From the NCBI GenBank assembly GCA_014898415.1, contig RCTD01000016.1:1116001-1180000 (forward strand): a DNA stretch of 64,000 nucleotides, read 5' to 3'. The stretch comes from Stromatinia cepivora (taxonomy: Eukaryota > Ascomycota > Leotiomycetes > Helotiales > Sclerotiniaceae). Position numbers and translations under genes: made by a program. Below the pieces are notes generated by a model that was given only the letters and a program-made list of their open reading frames with translations, had not been told where the DNA came from and ran no database searches. This document shows, one piece after another, positions 24,660 through 36,674 of the stretch. The stretch's first letter is position 1; every line of letters starts with the position of its first letter.

Positions 24660-24809
24660 TATCACAAAATACACATAATCACGTCCGATCAGATTAATAC
24701 AATACTAAACTTCAAGCCAATCATATATATAGCTTTGTAGCATATTCTCTTTAACTCTGTAGCTTTTAATTCTAAGGTTGATCTCTAAACGCTCGTTGGG
24801 TTCGTCACA
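24660..24809 (+). repeat. 3' LTR of the gag-only element
   Basis: 150 bp, ending GTTGGGTTCGTCACA. Its start TATCACAAAATACAC is the RIP-mutated counterpart of the 5' LTR start. Confidence 0.85.
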
Positions 24810-24969
24810 GTTTTATTATAATTCTTATAACGTGGTTTATCATCGGATCGCCAATATCACCGGATCGCCACTTTTTCCATCATTCAATCATTTCAATTTC
24901 ATATTATTCAACAACTATTAAATCAATTGATTGAAACTATTAAGAATCTAATAATCTAGGGTCTATTAT

Positions 24970-25260
24970 ATTATTTTGATAAATTCTTGAATTGTAATTA
25001 ATTCTTTTACATTTATTACAGTATCAATTAGAAGATACTTTCTCATTAGAATTCTTTCCATTTTGATGTTCATCGTATTGAATCTGAATATCAATTTTTT
25101 GTTGAGATAATATATCTTCAATTTTTTGTTTAGTAAATATTTCTTTATTGTATAATTGAATCTTTTTAATATATCAATATTTGCTTAATATTTTATTTAT
25201 CTTTCAAAGTATACAATTCTTTATACTCAAAAGTGTATTTTTATAGACTAATCTCTTTAT
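24970..25260 (-). pseudogene. C-terminus of the pogo-family transposase
   Basis: The minus strand reads IEDILSQQKIDIQIQYDEH and then a CxxC zinc-knuckle remnant, YCNKCKRINYNSRIYQ (Cys codons at 25009-25020). This matches the C(2)C...GHNxRTC ending of many fungal pogo transposases, with the GH and last Cys changed by transitions. It is separated from the N-terminal part by the 8-kb nested insertion. Confidence 0.65.
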
Positions 25261-25499
25261 ACCTTTAATTAAAGTTAATATAATCTCAAATATAAATATA
25301 GAAGAGTTTGATTGATGATAAACTATTCGAGATTTTATTAAAATTGACTATGAAAGAGTTTCAATTGAATTGTAAGGTGTTTGAGAGATCCAAAAGTTTG
25401 AATATCATATTTTGTCTGTATATTCGATATCAATCGAAATCATTCTTCAATAAATTTGGGATTTTCGTAGAGAGCTTTTTGAAAGTTATAAATACAACT

Positions 25500-25689
25500 T
25501 GTGAGAATCACAGCAAAGAATCGGTTAATTTCGAATAACAATAGGTTTGGATTTAGAATCAAAACTTTTCATTACTTCTTTCAATCATATTGAAGAATTC
25601 TACCTCTATATAAATGAAAACTCTTCAAACTAATGTATAATTCGGCCTGCTTTCGGTTAGCCCTAATTTCGTAATTGAGGTTTGTAATA
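25500..25689 (-). repeat. LTR of non-autonomous element copy 1 (3' by element orientation)
   Basis: 190 bp. Contains CTGCTTTCGGTTAGCCC, the RIP-changed version of the same block at 33,431. Flanked outside by CAACT. Confidence 0.88.
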
Positions 25690-25769
25690 GAGCTTTTCTT
25701 TCTAAAGCTTTCGTTCTCGAAAGTTTTTAATATTTGAAGTGAAATCATTTAAGTTGAAATATCCAATCA

Positions 25770-26110
25770 AAACCAATATCATTCGATATTGTATTGTATG
25801 TCTTTTCGTGAAACCATCGATATTATATTGTATGCTTTTTCGTGAAACCATCGATATTATATTGTATACCTTTTCGTAAAACCATCGATATTGTGTTGTA
25901 TACCTTTTCATAAAACCATTGTAGATCCATCGAAATTGTATTGTATACCTTTTCATAAAACCATCATAGATCCATCGAAATTGTATTGTATACCTTTTCG
26001 TAGAACCATCGATATTGTATGGTATACCTTTTCGTAAAACCATCATAGATCCATCGAAATTGTATTGTATACCTTTTCGTAAAACTATTGTAGATCCATC
26101 GAAACTCTTT
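25770..26110. repeat. Tandem array inside the non-autonomous LTR element
   Basis: Units built around ACCATCGATATTGTATTG plus TATACCTTTTCGTAA, some extended by TGTAGATCCATCG. About eight units. The same motif, inverted, occurs at about 38,060-38,235 in copy 2, so it is part of the element. Confidence 0.8.
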
Positions 26111-26329
26111 CAACTCTTCCATTCCTAATCCTACAATAATCAGCCGAACTAAAACTCCAATAAAGAATTCTATACAACGATTAAAAGCTATAATAACTCC
26201 TTCAATTATAATGCCTATATCTTCATTTTATAAAGTTCAATATTTTCATTTCTTTAAAAACTCTTCAATATTATTCAAAAACCTTTATATATATATTCAT
26301 TTTCAATCCATTTTCAATCCATTTTCAAT

Positions 26330-26540
26330 TCGATTTCGATACGATTTTGGTATAATTTCGATAGATATACTTTCGATTCGGATTCGATAGGTATACTTTC
26401 GATTCGGATTCGGTAGATATACTTTCGATTTGGATTCAGTATACTTTCGATTTGGATTCGGTATACTTTCGATTTGGATTCGATATACTTTCGATTTGGA
26501 TTCGATATACTTTCGATTTGGATTCAGTATACTTTCGATA
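26330..26540. repeat. Second tandem array inside the non-autonomous LTR element
   Basis: About eight units of roughly 20-30 bp containing TACTTTCGATTTGGATTCG. A related, shorter array lies inverted at about 37,665-37,800 in copy 2. Confidence 0.75.
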
Positions 26541-27402
26541 TAATGAATAAAGAATATTGATTTCGAATTCGATATATTTTTGATACAATAAATAAAGAAT
26601 ATTGATTTTGAATTCGATATGTTTTCGTTAGATATATTTTCTAATATAATGAGTAAAGGATATTGATGCTTTTCTTTTTGGATCAACATTTTTATCGATT
26701 TCAATGATTTTATAGATTTAATAAATAATAAAAGGAGGGGAATTTTCAAATTGCTTTTTTTTTGAAATTTGAAATATAAAATATATTATATCTATCAATA
26801 TATAATTTGAAATATAAGATATATTATATTCATCAATATATCGATTCAAATTTGTATCAAAAAAATAATGATTCTAATATAAATACTATTTCGTCTTCAA
26901 TTAATACATTAGCTTTCCGATATGAATCCGATTATTTGTAATTAGTTTTCATCAATAATCCTTTAAAATCATATAAAAACTAATTTCATTCCTTTTTTTG
27001 AAAAAGACCTGATATTTTATTAAAAAAAAGAAACTTCAAATATTCTATCAAAATTCTATTTGAAATAGAAATATAATTATTATCATATATGAATCTATTC
27101 ATTATACTTTTCAAAGATAACACCAAAAACTTCATTATCATTATTATTATATATAAATCCATTTATTATACTCCTTAAAGATAACACCAAAAACTTCATT
27201 ATTATAATTTCAATTTCAATATCTTCAATTTTTCCAACAACTTTTATATTCAAATTCTTTAATTTTCCAATAGAATCTCGAAAATTCTTTTTATACTTTC
27301 GTTTTTTCATTCTTTTGTTTAAATAATTTATATAATTTAAAGATTCGCTTTCGAATTTCATAAAATAAAATAGAATTCGATTTATATATTATATTTATAT
27401 CT

Positions 27403-27568
27403 TGTTAACTTTTGGTGTAGGAAGTAGTAGTATTGTTGATTATGTAGGTTGAATTAAGGATCTATAATTCTAGTAGGAATAGAATTAAGGTTATCCCCAA
27501 ATATGGTTTATGCATTATTGTGATCATATAACTTTAATTCTAATCCTATGATAACCTCATTTCTAATA
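27403..27568 (-). repeat. LTR of the nested copia
   Basis: 166 bp, beginning TGTTAACTTTTGGTGTAGG on the + strand and ending ATTTCTAATA. Preceded by TATCT. Confidence 0.88.
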
Positions 27569-30500
27569 CTCCCTTATTGAGGATATCCTATTCGATCCTC
27601 CTAGATTACTAATCTTAATATTTTCTTGAATCTTTCAAAAGCAATCCTTATATAAAGTTTTGTTATTCTATTGGTAATTATATTATATATATTGATATAA
27701 TTAATGACGATTTTCTTCTTTTCTATTAAATCTTTGATGAAATGATAATTGATATTTATATATTTGGATTATTTATACAAATATAGATTCTTGATTAAAG
27801 CTAAAGTATCTTGATTGTTATCAAATATCTGAATTGTATCTCTATTTTTTCCAATATAATTTGATCTGAATAGATCTTTAAATATTTATATAATCTATCT
27901 TTTTTGTTTAATGAATATTATTATTATAATATATTCTGATTCTATATTAAAAATAACTATAAACATTTGTTTTTTGTTAGTTTATAATATAAAACTTTCA
28001 TAGAATATTACAATTCCTTTTGAAACATTTTTCCGATTATATTTATTATTAATTCAATCTATATCTATATATATCTTTATTATATTATCAAATATATTAT
28101 ATTCTTTATAAATATTAGATTATATTTTCTTTAATCCGAACTATAACTTCTGTTTGATTGTTGATTATAGATATTATATCAGATTTTTCAAAGCTATAAT
28201 ATAATGTTTTGTTGGTTTTGTTATAAATTGTGAAAATCTTCTAATTAAAAATGTTATATCTGATCGAGTATATATTATTGGATGAATTATATTTCCTATT
28301 TATTGTTGATATTCGTTTATATTTGTTAGTTCATTATCATTGGTTGCTGACCGGAGATGGGTATAATCTATTATTAGTAGTTTCTTGATTTGATATTGTT
28401 TATATATAATATTGTATTTGGTTAGTATAGTGTTGAGATATTCTTTTTGGTTTATAGTTAATATATATGTTTTTCTATTATGAATAATTTTAATATTTAG
28501 GATTTTACTAATCTCCTTTAGATTCTTGATGTTAAAACGGGCCGATAGTTTTTTATCGAATCAAATGATTTGTGATGATGTGCGCGATGCAATAATGATA
28601 TCGTCGATATATATTAATAATATTATATTATGATCTTTGGATGTATATAGATATGGGTTTGTCAAACTTTGTATAAAGTTTATGTTTAAAAGCTCTTTCT
28701 TTAATAGTAAACTTTAGTTTCTTTTAGTTTGTTTTAAACTATATAGACTTTGTAGGGTTTGTAGTATATATCCTTTTTCGATTTTGATATCTTGAAGTGG
28801 TTCGAGATAGATCTTTTCTTTTAAGTATAATTCAATAAAGGTGTTTTTGATATCGAAATGTAAATATTCCAAATTTTCCTTTGTAATAATAATTAGGAAT
28901 AGTTTAAATATATTTAGTTTTATTGTTGATGTAAATATTTCGTTATAATCTTTTCTTAATATTTAATTGAATTTTCGAACTATTAATCTTACTTTGAATT
29001 GTTTTATTTTGTTATCTTTAGTTTTAATTGTAAATATCTATTTCGTTAAAACCAGATTATTTCTTTTAAAAAGTATATATTTTTTCCAAGTACTATTTTG
29101 AATCAAAGATATGATTTCTTTTTGAATAGTTTTCTTTCATTTTTCAAAGTATTTTCAATCTGATATTACTTTCTTATAAGTTCTTGGTATTTTGATCCCC
29201 AAAACTTTTTTGATCAAATATATTATATTTTCTGTATTATTTATATCTATTAACGAAATCATAAAATCTGAAATAATCTTATTTTTGATATAAAGATCTA
29301 TTTTATAAATAATTGGGATTATAATTATAATATATTCTATATTTTCTTGAATTTTGGCCTATATAGATATCGCAATTAATATCTTTATAATTTTGTTTTC
29401 CTATTCTCCTTCAAAATCTTATTCTATATTTCTTTTCCGTTTTTATATTAGATATTTTGAAGATTCGTCTTTAAAATTCATTATATCCTTTTGTTCGGTT
29501 TCAAATGATTATAGATTTATTTTGCTTTCTGATCCTACTGAAATAGGCTTATCAGCAAAATTTAAGATAATCTTAAATTTTGCTTTTGATATAGATTTAG
29601 GGTCTGCAGAAGTTGATTCTTGAATTGGAATTTTTGGAATAATGGATTCGATATTTGAAATATCCTTGAAAGAAGATTCTTGATTTGTTTTTTGGATATT
29701 GTTATCTTTATCTTTATTATATATTAATATTAATATATCTAATTTATTTGATTTTAATTCGACAATTGGGATGCTTGGTATAATCATTAAATTCGATATA
29801 ATATTTATTGGGGAGAATGTTTGAAACGAAAATGATATAGATATTGTATTTGGTATTGAGAATAGAGAAGGTATTTTGTTTATTGTCGATCTATTATAAA
29901 ATCTTCGATCTGATTCTATATTCTTTGTTTCTTGTAGATTTGATTTATAATTTCTTAATTTAAGATCCAAATCTCCTTCTCAATAAAATTCATTTATAAT
30001 TACTCTATTTGATCGAAATGTATAATTTAGTTTTGGAGAATATACTTTGATATATTTGTTTGTAACTTTTGAATATTCTAAGAATATATCGATTCTCGAA
30101 ATGTCCTGTAATTTATTATATCTTTGTTCTTTCGAAATAGTCTTGAAATTGATATAAATATAATATTTGCTTCTCTAGACTTTATATATCTCTATATTTA
30201 ATATTGTATTTATAAAAGCTTTTATAAAGAATCAATCTATTCCGTTTATATCAGAATTAATATTAATACGATTCCTGATATAAGTATTGTATTTTATAAC
30301 TTCGTTCTAAAACTTTAATGATAATCTGGTTTTTTTTAATATTGTTTTTATATTTGCTTCTATAATCTTTATATTCTATTCTATAGATTTGTTTTGATAT
30401 AAAAAAACAATTATTATAATTTCGGATTGTATACTTGATAATCATTTATGAATAGCTTGTAGAAGTTCTGGTATGTTATTAATTCTGATTGTAATGATCT

Positions 30501-32696
30501 TTTTTTTAATAACTAATTCCATTTCCTTTTTCCAAGTTTTCAATATTTGAATTACATCGTTTTTTTGTTTAAGTAATATAATCCAATTTACTCTTATACA
30601 ATTATCGATGATCAATATGAAATAACGATTCCCTCGAATCGATTTTGGGAATGGTTTTGCAATATCGAAATATATAAGTTCGAGTCTCTTTGATTTGTAT
30701 AGATTCAATTACTTCAGAATATGATTAATTATTTTAATAAGTATATATACTTCATAAATATTTTTATTGGTTTGATTATATTGGATACCTTATATAGATT
30801 TTTGATCTTATTTGAACCTAGATGATTGAATCTTTGATATTATAATAGATATCTCTTTTTTTCTTTGAATATTAATTTGTTATTGGTATCTTTGATATTA
30901 TCAATTATTTTTGAAGAAAAGTCTTTTTCCTGATCATTTTGATATATATTCGAACAGAGAATTATATCCTTGTATCCTTTGATCATATATAAAACTATAT
31001 ATATTTCATCTTATATTCTAGTATGGATGACTTTCTTATTGTCCTTCTTGAAATATATATGATAAGAATTGAATTCCTCTTACAGTCCTATTTTATAGAT
31101 CCTTTTTCCTGATAGCAAATTTATTCCTAATCCTGGTATATATAATATATTTGAAAATAGTATCTTAGAATTATCTTCGTATATTATATCTATTAAATCT
31201 TAATAGCGACAAGATATCATTCTTTTATCAATCTTTATTTTTCGTTTAGCAATAGAGTTTATTAATCTGAATAATAAAGATTGATCAGATATATATAAAG
31301 AAACGTTTATATTAATATATTATTTGCTAGGGGAAGCTTTATTAATGATCTTCTTTATCAAATTGTAATCTTTCTTTATCATATTTTCAATATCGGAATC
31401 TGATTCAGAGATATTGTTAACAAAATATATTTGATCTTTTTTGTTGAATAGATCTTCTTCGGATTTGATGATCTCTTTTTTTTTGGTAATAAAGATAATT
31501 ATAAAGGAGTTTATTGGTTTGTATTAAATACAGATAATCTTGTATATAATGATCTTCTTTTTGATATAGATCACAAATATTATTTGGGGTCTCGCAATCT
31601 GATTCTTAATATCAAGAAGTATACCTAAATCCTTTTACAATTTGTACTTATTCTGATCCATCCTTAAAACGAAGTTCCTTAATTTACAAATACTTGATCT
31701 TATTATCAATACTAAAGCTGATTTGGATATCCAATATATCTATTATTTCTTGATAATCGATTAAAAGATTATATATTAAAACCAAAAATAAAGTAATATC
31801 TTAATATATTGATTAACAGCTTTTGTTTATAACCCCTAATTTCCTTTTATACTTTTTCAATTTGTTTTAGATTTCGATAATAGTTATATCGGAATAGATA
31901 TCGGATTGGAATTTGAAGTTCTGGATTATTATTATATATATATTAATTATGATTATATTGATTCTAGTATATTTTGATTTAAAATATCTTTAAAATATAT
32001 ATACTATTGAATATTCGTCAATAAAGGCTTTATCATCATTATTGAATATTATGCAAATATACAATAACGCATTCACTTTGTCCTTTAAATATTCCGATTT
32101 CAATTCGACATTGTAATATATACAATTATTGATCTTATAGATAGATACTATATTGGATCCTGCAATTTACGTATATTCATTTAATATTTAATCAATTATA
32201 TAAAACCATCCTTTCCCTTTCAATTATATTTTCGTTTATTTGAATTATTGTTTATAATTGTTTTGATCGAATTTCGAAGGGTTATTTGATTCTGATATTA
32301 TAAAGATTTCTTATTGTTTGATAAATATCAAAGATAATCTTTAGGTTTTTAAAACGATCTTAAAAAATGTATAATAAATAGATTTAGAATAATAAAAAAA
32401 TATAAAAATAAAACAATAAGAAAATTCATAAAATCGTATTATAATATATTTTTTTGTAATTATATGAACTTGCTTTTCACTTTTACTATGATTCTGTATC
32501 AGTATTATATAGATTGCTCTCCATTCTGATCTGTAATATTGTAAGTTATAAACTATATTATTGTATTTCAATTTTGCTTCGGTAATATTGTATAAAAACT
32601 TTGATTTTTATTTTGTTTCATCTTTATTAACTATACTAATCCTTTTTCGATTTGCTTTGCTTTTTAATTATTATTATGCAATTGGATTTCATAATC

Positions 32697-32862
32697 TATG
32701 AACTTTTGGTACAGAAAATAGTAGTATTGTTGATTATATAGATTGAATTAAGGATCTATAATTCTAATAGGAATAGAATTGAGATTATCCCCAAATATGG
32801 TCTGTGCATCATTGTGATCACGTGACCTCAATTCTAATCCTATGATGGCCTCATTTCCAACA
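32697..32862 (-). repeat. LTR of the nested copia
   Basis: 166 bp, beginning TATGAACTTTTGGTACAG on the + strand and ending ATTTCCAACA. Followed by TATCT. Confidence 0.88.
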
Positions 32863-33282
32863 TATCTTTCGAATAAATCTTTTCAATTCCTTTTTCTTGT
32901 TTTCTTGATTCAAAGGTTTTTCATAGTATTTTTGATAAATTTTCGATAATATTCCGAAAGGTTTTCGAAGGTTCGTTTCGAGACCAAATTCGTATATATT
33001 TTGAAGATAAATTTTCGAAGGTTTTCGATAATATTCCGAAGGATTTTCGAAGACTTATTTCGAGATCAAATTCGTATATGTTTTGAAGGTAAATTTCGAA
33101 GGTTTTTCGATAATATTCCGAAGGGTTTTCGAAGATTCGTTTTGAGGTCAAATTCGTATATGTTTTGAAGGTAAATTTCGAAGGTGAATTTCGAAGGGTT
33201 TTCGAAGGTTTTTATGAATCAAAAAATGAGGTTATTCCCAAAATTAACCGACGAGTTGCTTTCAAGAGTGAATAAAAAGAAT

Positions 33283-33472
33283 TATAAGAATCACAACAAA
33301 GAATCGATTAATTTCGAATAATAATAGATTTGGATTTAGAATCAAAACTTTTCATTACTTCTTTCAATCGTATTGAAGAATTCTGCCTCTATATAGATGA
33401 AAACTCTTCAAACTAGCGTACAATTCGGCCCGCTTTCGGCTAGCCCTAGTTTCGTAATTGAGGTTCGTAACA
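33283..33472 (-). repeat. LTR of non-autonomous element copy 1 (5' by element orientation)
   Basis: 190 bp, same length as its partner, and it differs from it by transitions. Contains CCGCTTTCGGCTAGCCC and ends GAGGTTCGTAACA. Flanked outside by CAACT. Confidence 0.88.
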
Positions 33473-33522
33473 CAACTAAAATATATCTTTAATTTTGTAT
33501 AATATTTTACGAATCGATAAAT

Positions 33523-33830
33523 TTAAAGCTTTTCAACCTTTTTTGCTCTTTGTAATTCAAGAATATAATTCGCTATATCTTCTATATTATTCAATTTAGA
33601 TACAAAACCTTTTTCATTTATATCAATTATATATTGAATAAACATTTTCTCTTCTAATTCAATTATTTTATATTCATTTATTCGAATTTCCATTTGATTG
33701 TTTCGATCATTGATTTTATTATATAATGTAGATCGAGGCATTATATAGATTTTTGCAGCTTTCGTAATTGTCAAATTTTTAGATTTTCGAATAATTTCAA
33801 TTGGTTAAGATAATTTGGACTTCTTTTGAT
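33523..33830 (-). pseudogene. N-terminus of a pogo-family transposase
   Basis: The minus-strand frame reads IRKSKNLTITKAAKIY, PRSTLYNKI, then an acidic helix ELEEKMFIQYIID and NIEDIANYIL. This is the psq/CENPB-type helix-turn-helix order of fungal pogo (Tigger-like) transposases, which bind the element's ends. The frame is open from 33774 to the stop at 33523 and then lost where the LTR element was inserted. It is non-functional as it stands. Confidence 0.8.
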
Positions 33831-33940
33831 TATATTTCCATAATAATTCATTGAGATATCGCGAATTGAAATTGAAATGATTGAATAGTGGAAAAAGTGG
33901 CGACCCGATGATATTGGCGATCCGATGATAAACCACGTTA

Positions 33941-36481
33941 TATTATATTATTTACTATTCATTACAAATATCTGATTATCTGGTGATCTTTCAAATAATA
34001 CTTTACTTTAATATCTTTTTAAATGAATCTTTGCGAACGTTTTATTTAAAGAAAAATGATCTATTTTAATTTAATTGATAAAAATATAAATCTCTTTAAA
34101 AATATATTATTACTTTTATAATATAACGAATTCCATTTCCTGTATATCCTGAACTTTCGAAAATCTATTTTGAAAAGCTCCTTTTTTTTTAATTATTTCA
34201 ATAATTCTTTGAAGAGAATATAGATATAAACTTTCATAATATTATTATTGGAAAAAAGAAGATTAATAAAAAGAAAATTCCAGTATATGAAATCGATATT
34301 CTTAATAATTCAATTGCTTCTTCTGATTCATTATTATAATTATAAAATCTTTATATAATGATTATGAATTTGAAAGAGGAAAATCGATAATTAAAAACTA
34401 TAATAACAATAAGCTTTATAATAATACAATTTTCTTTTGAACTTTAAATAATATTAATATAGATATCCAAATCAATAATAATATCTAAAACTTCTTTTAT
34501 TCCTTTAATTGAGAATCAAAAATCTTTATTTAAACGAATCAAAAGATTTTGAAATTAAAAAAAAAACTTCGATCAAATAATCAAATTGTTTGGGATTCTT
34601 TAATGATTTTTTTTTTTAGAAAATGATAATCTATATAATAATCAGGATTCTTTTTATTCAAGAAACTAATCTAATTGATCAAAATTGTACTTCTATATTA
34701 ATTATAATTTATATTGGAGTATATATATATATTAAAATCTACAAATCTTACTATTAAATTTAATAATAATATTAAATTTAAAATTAATTTGTAGTAATTA
34801 TTGATTATAAAACAATTCGAATTATATATTATATTATTTAAAAGTGAAATATAATATTATACATACACAACCAACCAAACAGAATCAGAAATACAAATAT
34901 ATTATTATGCTTTTTATATATGAATACTCCGATTTATTATATTCGAATTAATCGAATAATTTATAACGATTTATTAAAATCTAATTGAAATCGATTATAT
35001 TTATTTTCAATATGAAATATAAATCATATTCAATACAATTCGATATAATAATTTCCTAAAATAATATTGTGAAAGAGGTAGGTAGAGATACATGCGTCCC
35101 GATAGCACACTGCAAAGAAGAATGGGAATTGGAATTGATCAGATTATATTGTAAAGGCTTCAAATAGTAAAATTAATAGATTTAAATAATGATTTGAATT
35201 ATATATAAATAAAATACAAAAAGATTAATAGAAAAACAATTGATTTCTTCAAAAAAAAAAGAACAAAATCCTTTCTTATATCTAATTACAAAGAATTATA
35301 TAATTATATAATTACAAATTAATTATATATTAAACTTTGATATCCCAATTTTCTTATACCCTTCCCCTCTTCAGAATATATATTATATTTGACTTCAAAA
35401 CAATTATAAAAAATAAAAAAAATAAAAATAAAAATATAATTAAATTAAAAAAACTAATTAAAATATTAACAAATTAAAATGATAAACAATTTTTAAGATT
35501 GTTTTAAAAAAACAGTATACTTTAGATTTTCATTAATCCAAATCAGTATTTATCATTTCTTTATTAAATTCAATAAAAACTTCAAATTCTTAAAAAATAT
35601 TTTCATTATCCTTTTCATCTTCAATCTTTCTTGAGTATTTAATCAAATATTTTACAATAAATTTTATATTTGTAATAAAACTTTTTAATAATTTCTAAAT
35701 ATAATTTGAATAACAAATAGGGATTTTTAACATTATAAACTTTTATTTAATATTAAAGAAATGATTTTTTTATTATTATTAGATTTTATAAAAAACTTCT
35801 TTATTAAAAAATGATTTATTTATTTTTTATTTGATTTATAATCTATATCAAAGATTGAAACAGTATTTTGTATTCTAGAAAATCCAATAGGGGATTTTAA
35901 TAATTGAATTATATTAACAGATTTGGATAATATTATAGATTGATTCTAAATCGGTTTTTGTTTTATGAATTTTTTTTTTTCCAATTAACTTTTTTTGATA
36001 TAAATTAAGATTTCCTAATAAAGGATTTTTCTTCAATTAGATTTATAATCTTTTAATTATTAGTATTCTCTTTATTAAAGAATTCATTATCTTCAAAATC
36101 TTTATTACAAAAGATTTCTTATTATTATAAAAACATATTATAATCTGCAAATAATAATCGATTTCTTTATTGTTTTTCTTTTTTTTGAAATATTTCAAAT
36201 TAAATGACCAAATCCATTATTACAAAGTTATATTATCATTTATATCAAAATTCGAATTCATTATTATTGATTTCGAAAAATTTATTTGCTATTCTTTTAA
36301 TAATATTAGAATCTCAAAATAAATATTTCAAAAAGATTATAAAATGATAATTTTATAAAACAAAATTAATATTAAAAAAAAAGAATTAAGGAATATAAAA
36401 ATTTTCTTTATTAAATTTATTTAATTTAAAAAGAATAATCTAATTTTAAAGAAATCTTTAAAAGTTTTTATAAGAATTATT
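33941..36481. other. AT-rich degraded DNA between two insertions
   Basis: No readable gene. It is probably decayed retroelement sequence continuing on the far side of the LTR element at 36,482. A short GC-normal patch lies at about 35,071-35,150 (contains ACATGCGTCCCGATAGCAC) without an identifiable function. Confidence 0.5.
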
Positions 36482-36674
36482 TGTTACGAACCTCAACTAC
36501 GAAACTAGGGCTAGCCGAAAGCGGGCCGAATTGTACGCTAGTTTGAAGAGTTTTCACCTATATAAAAGGGAATTCTTCAATACGATTAGAAAGAAAGTAA
36601 TGAAAAGTTTTTGATTCTAAACCCAAACCTATTGTTATTCGAATATTAACCGATTCTTTGCTATAATTCTCACA
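36482..36674 (+). repeat. 5' LTR of non-autonomous element copy 2
   Basis: 193 bp; contains GGGCTAGCCGAAAGCGGGCC and ends TTCTCACA. Less RIP-damaged than copy 1. Confidence 0.88.

Larger units (their letters stand above)
23134..24809 (+). mobile_element. Gag-only (non-autonomous) LTR retrotransposon
   Basis: Two 150-bp direct repeats bound the element, which is flanked by the 5-bp duplication GTTTT (23129-23133 and 24810-24814). The interior (1,376 bp) carries one RIP-damaged gag frame from about 23,604 to about 24,600. It begins EKFNGNSQKFDIWLSSIR and contains blocks such as LDQFIYIYNNPNKVQEAKDK and YIAKFKRTLY, typical of Ty3-like gag. Internal stops are Gln or Trp codons changed by transitions (for example the KGxNxP segment near 23,947). 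No protease, RT or integrase is present. A purine-rich tract (AGAAAAGGAGAG) lies just before the 3' LTR. It would have depended on enzymes from another element. Confidence 0.85.
27403..32862 (-). mobile_element. Full-length Ty1/copia retrotransposon, RIP-inactivated
   Basis: 5,460 bp with 166-bp LTRs (27403-27568, 32697-32862) and a perfect 5-bp duplication TATCT on both sides. Coding is on minus. A gag zinc knuckle lies at about 31,531-31,580; it reads CDLYQKEDHYIQDY, a CCHC box whose second and fourth Cys have become Tyr by G-to-A. Integrase with LIYFDIAKPFPKSIRGNRY lies at 30,442-30,708. Reverse transcriptase contains YIDDIIIAS (DD codons at 28600-28605). RNase H traces lie near 28,100-28,250. 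The order gag, integrase, RT, RNase H is that of copia. Many stops make it non-functional. Confidence 0.9.
25500..33472 (-). mobile_element. Non-autonomous LTR retrotransposon (copy 1), carrying a nested copia
   Basis: 190-bp LTRs at 25500-25689 and 33283-33472 are flanked by the perfect duplication CAACT (25495-25499, 33473-33477). Orientation is minus: the LTR read on minus starts TGTTACGAACCTC. Without the nested copia it is about 2.5 kb. The interior has no protease, RT or integrase signature. It contains two tandem-repeat arrays (about 25,770-26,110 and 26,330-26,540), whose repeats keep frames open and give spurious repetitive translations. It belongs to one family with 36,482-38,513. 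A large-retrotransposon-derivative type is the best description. Confidence 0.85.
24830..33938 (-). mobile_element. Pogo-type DNA transposon, the outer shell of a triple nest
   Basis: The ends are 72-bp inverted repeats starting ACGTGGTTTATCATCGG (24830-24901 and 33867-33938), each with two GATCGCC or GGTCGCC words, and flanked by TA. With the nested elements removed the shell is only about 1.1 kb. Both ends of a pogo/Tigger transposase survive on the minus strand: an N-terminal helix-turn-helix at 33,523-33,830 and a C-terminal zinc-knuckle segment at about 24,970-25,100. The DDE catalytic core is not visible, so the copy was probably internally deleted before or after the LTR insertion. Confidence 0.85.

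Noticed and set aside
25702..26046. Repetitive open frame (114 codons, minus) with a recurring YNID/RYTIQFRW pattern
   Set aside because: It is the translation of a tandem array inside the non-autonomous LTR element. The same array in copy 2 is open in another frame, so it is not a protein gene.
26303..26749. Open frame (148 codons, minus) rich in NPNRKY repeats
   Set aside because: Translation of the second tandem array of the same element; no independent support.
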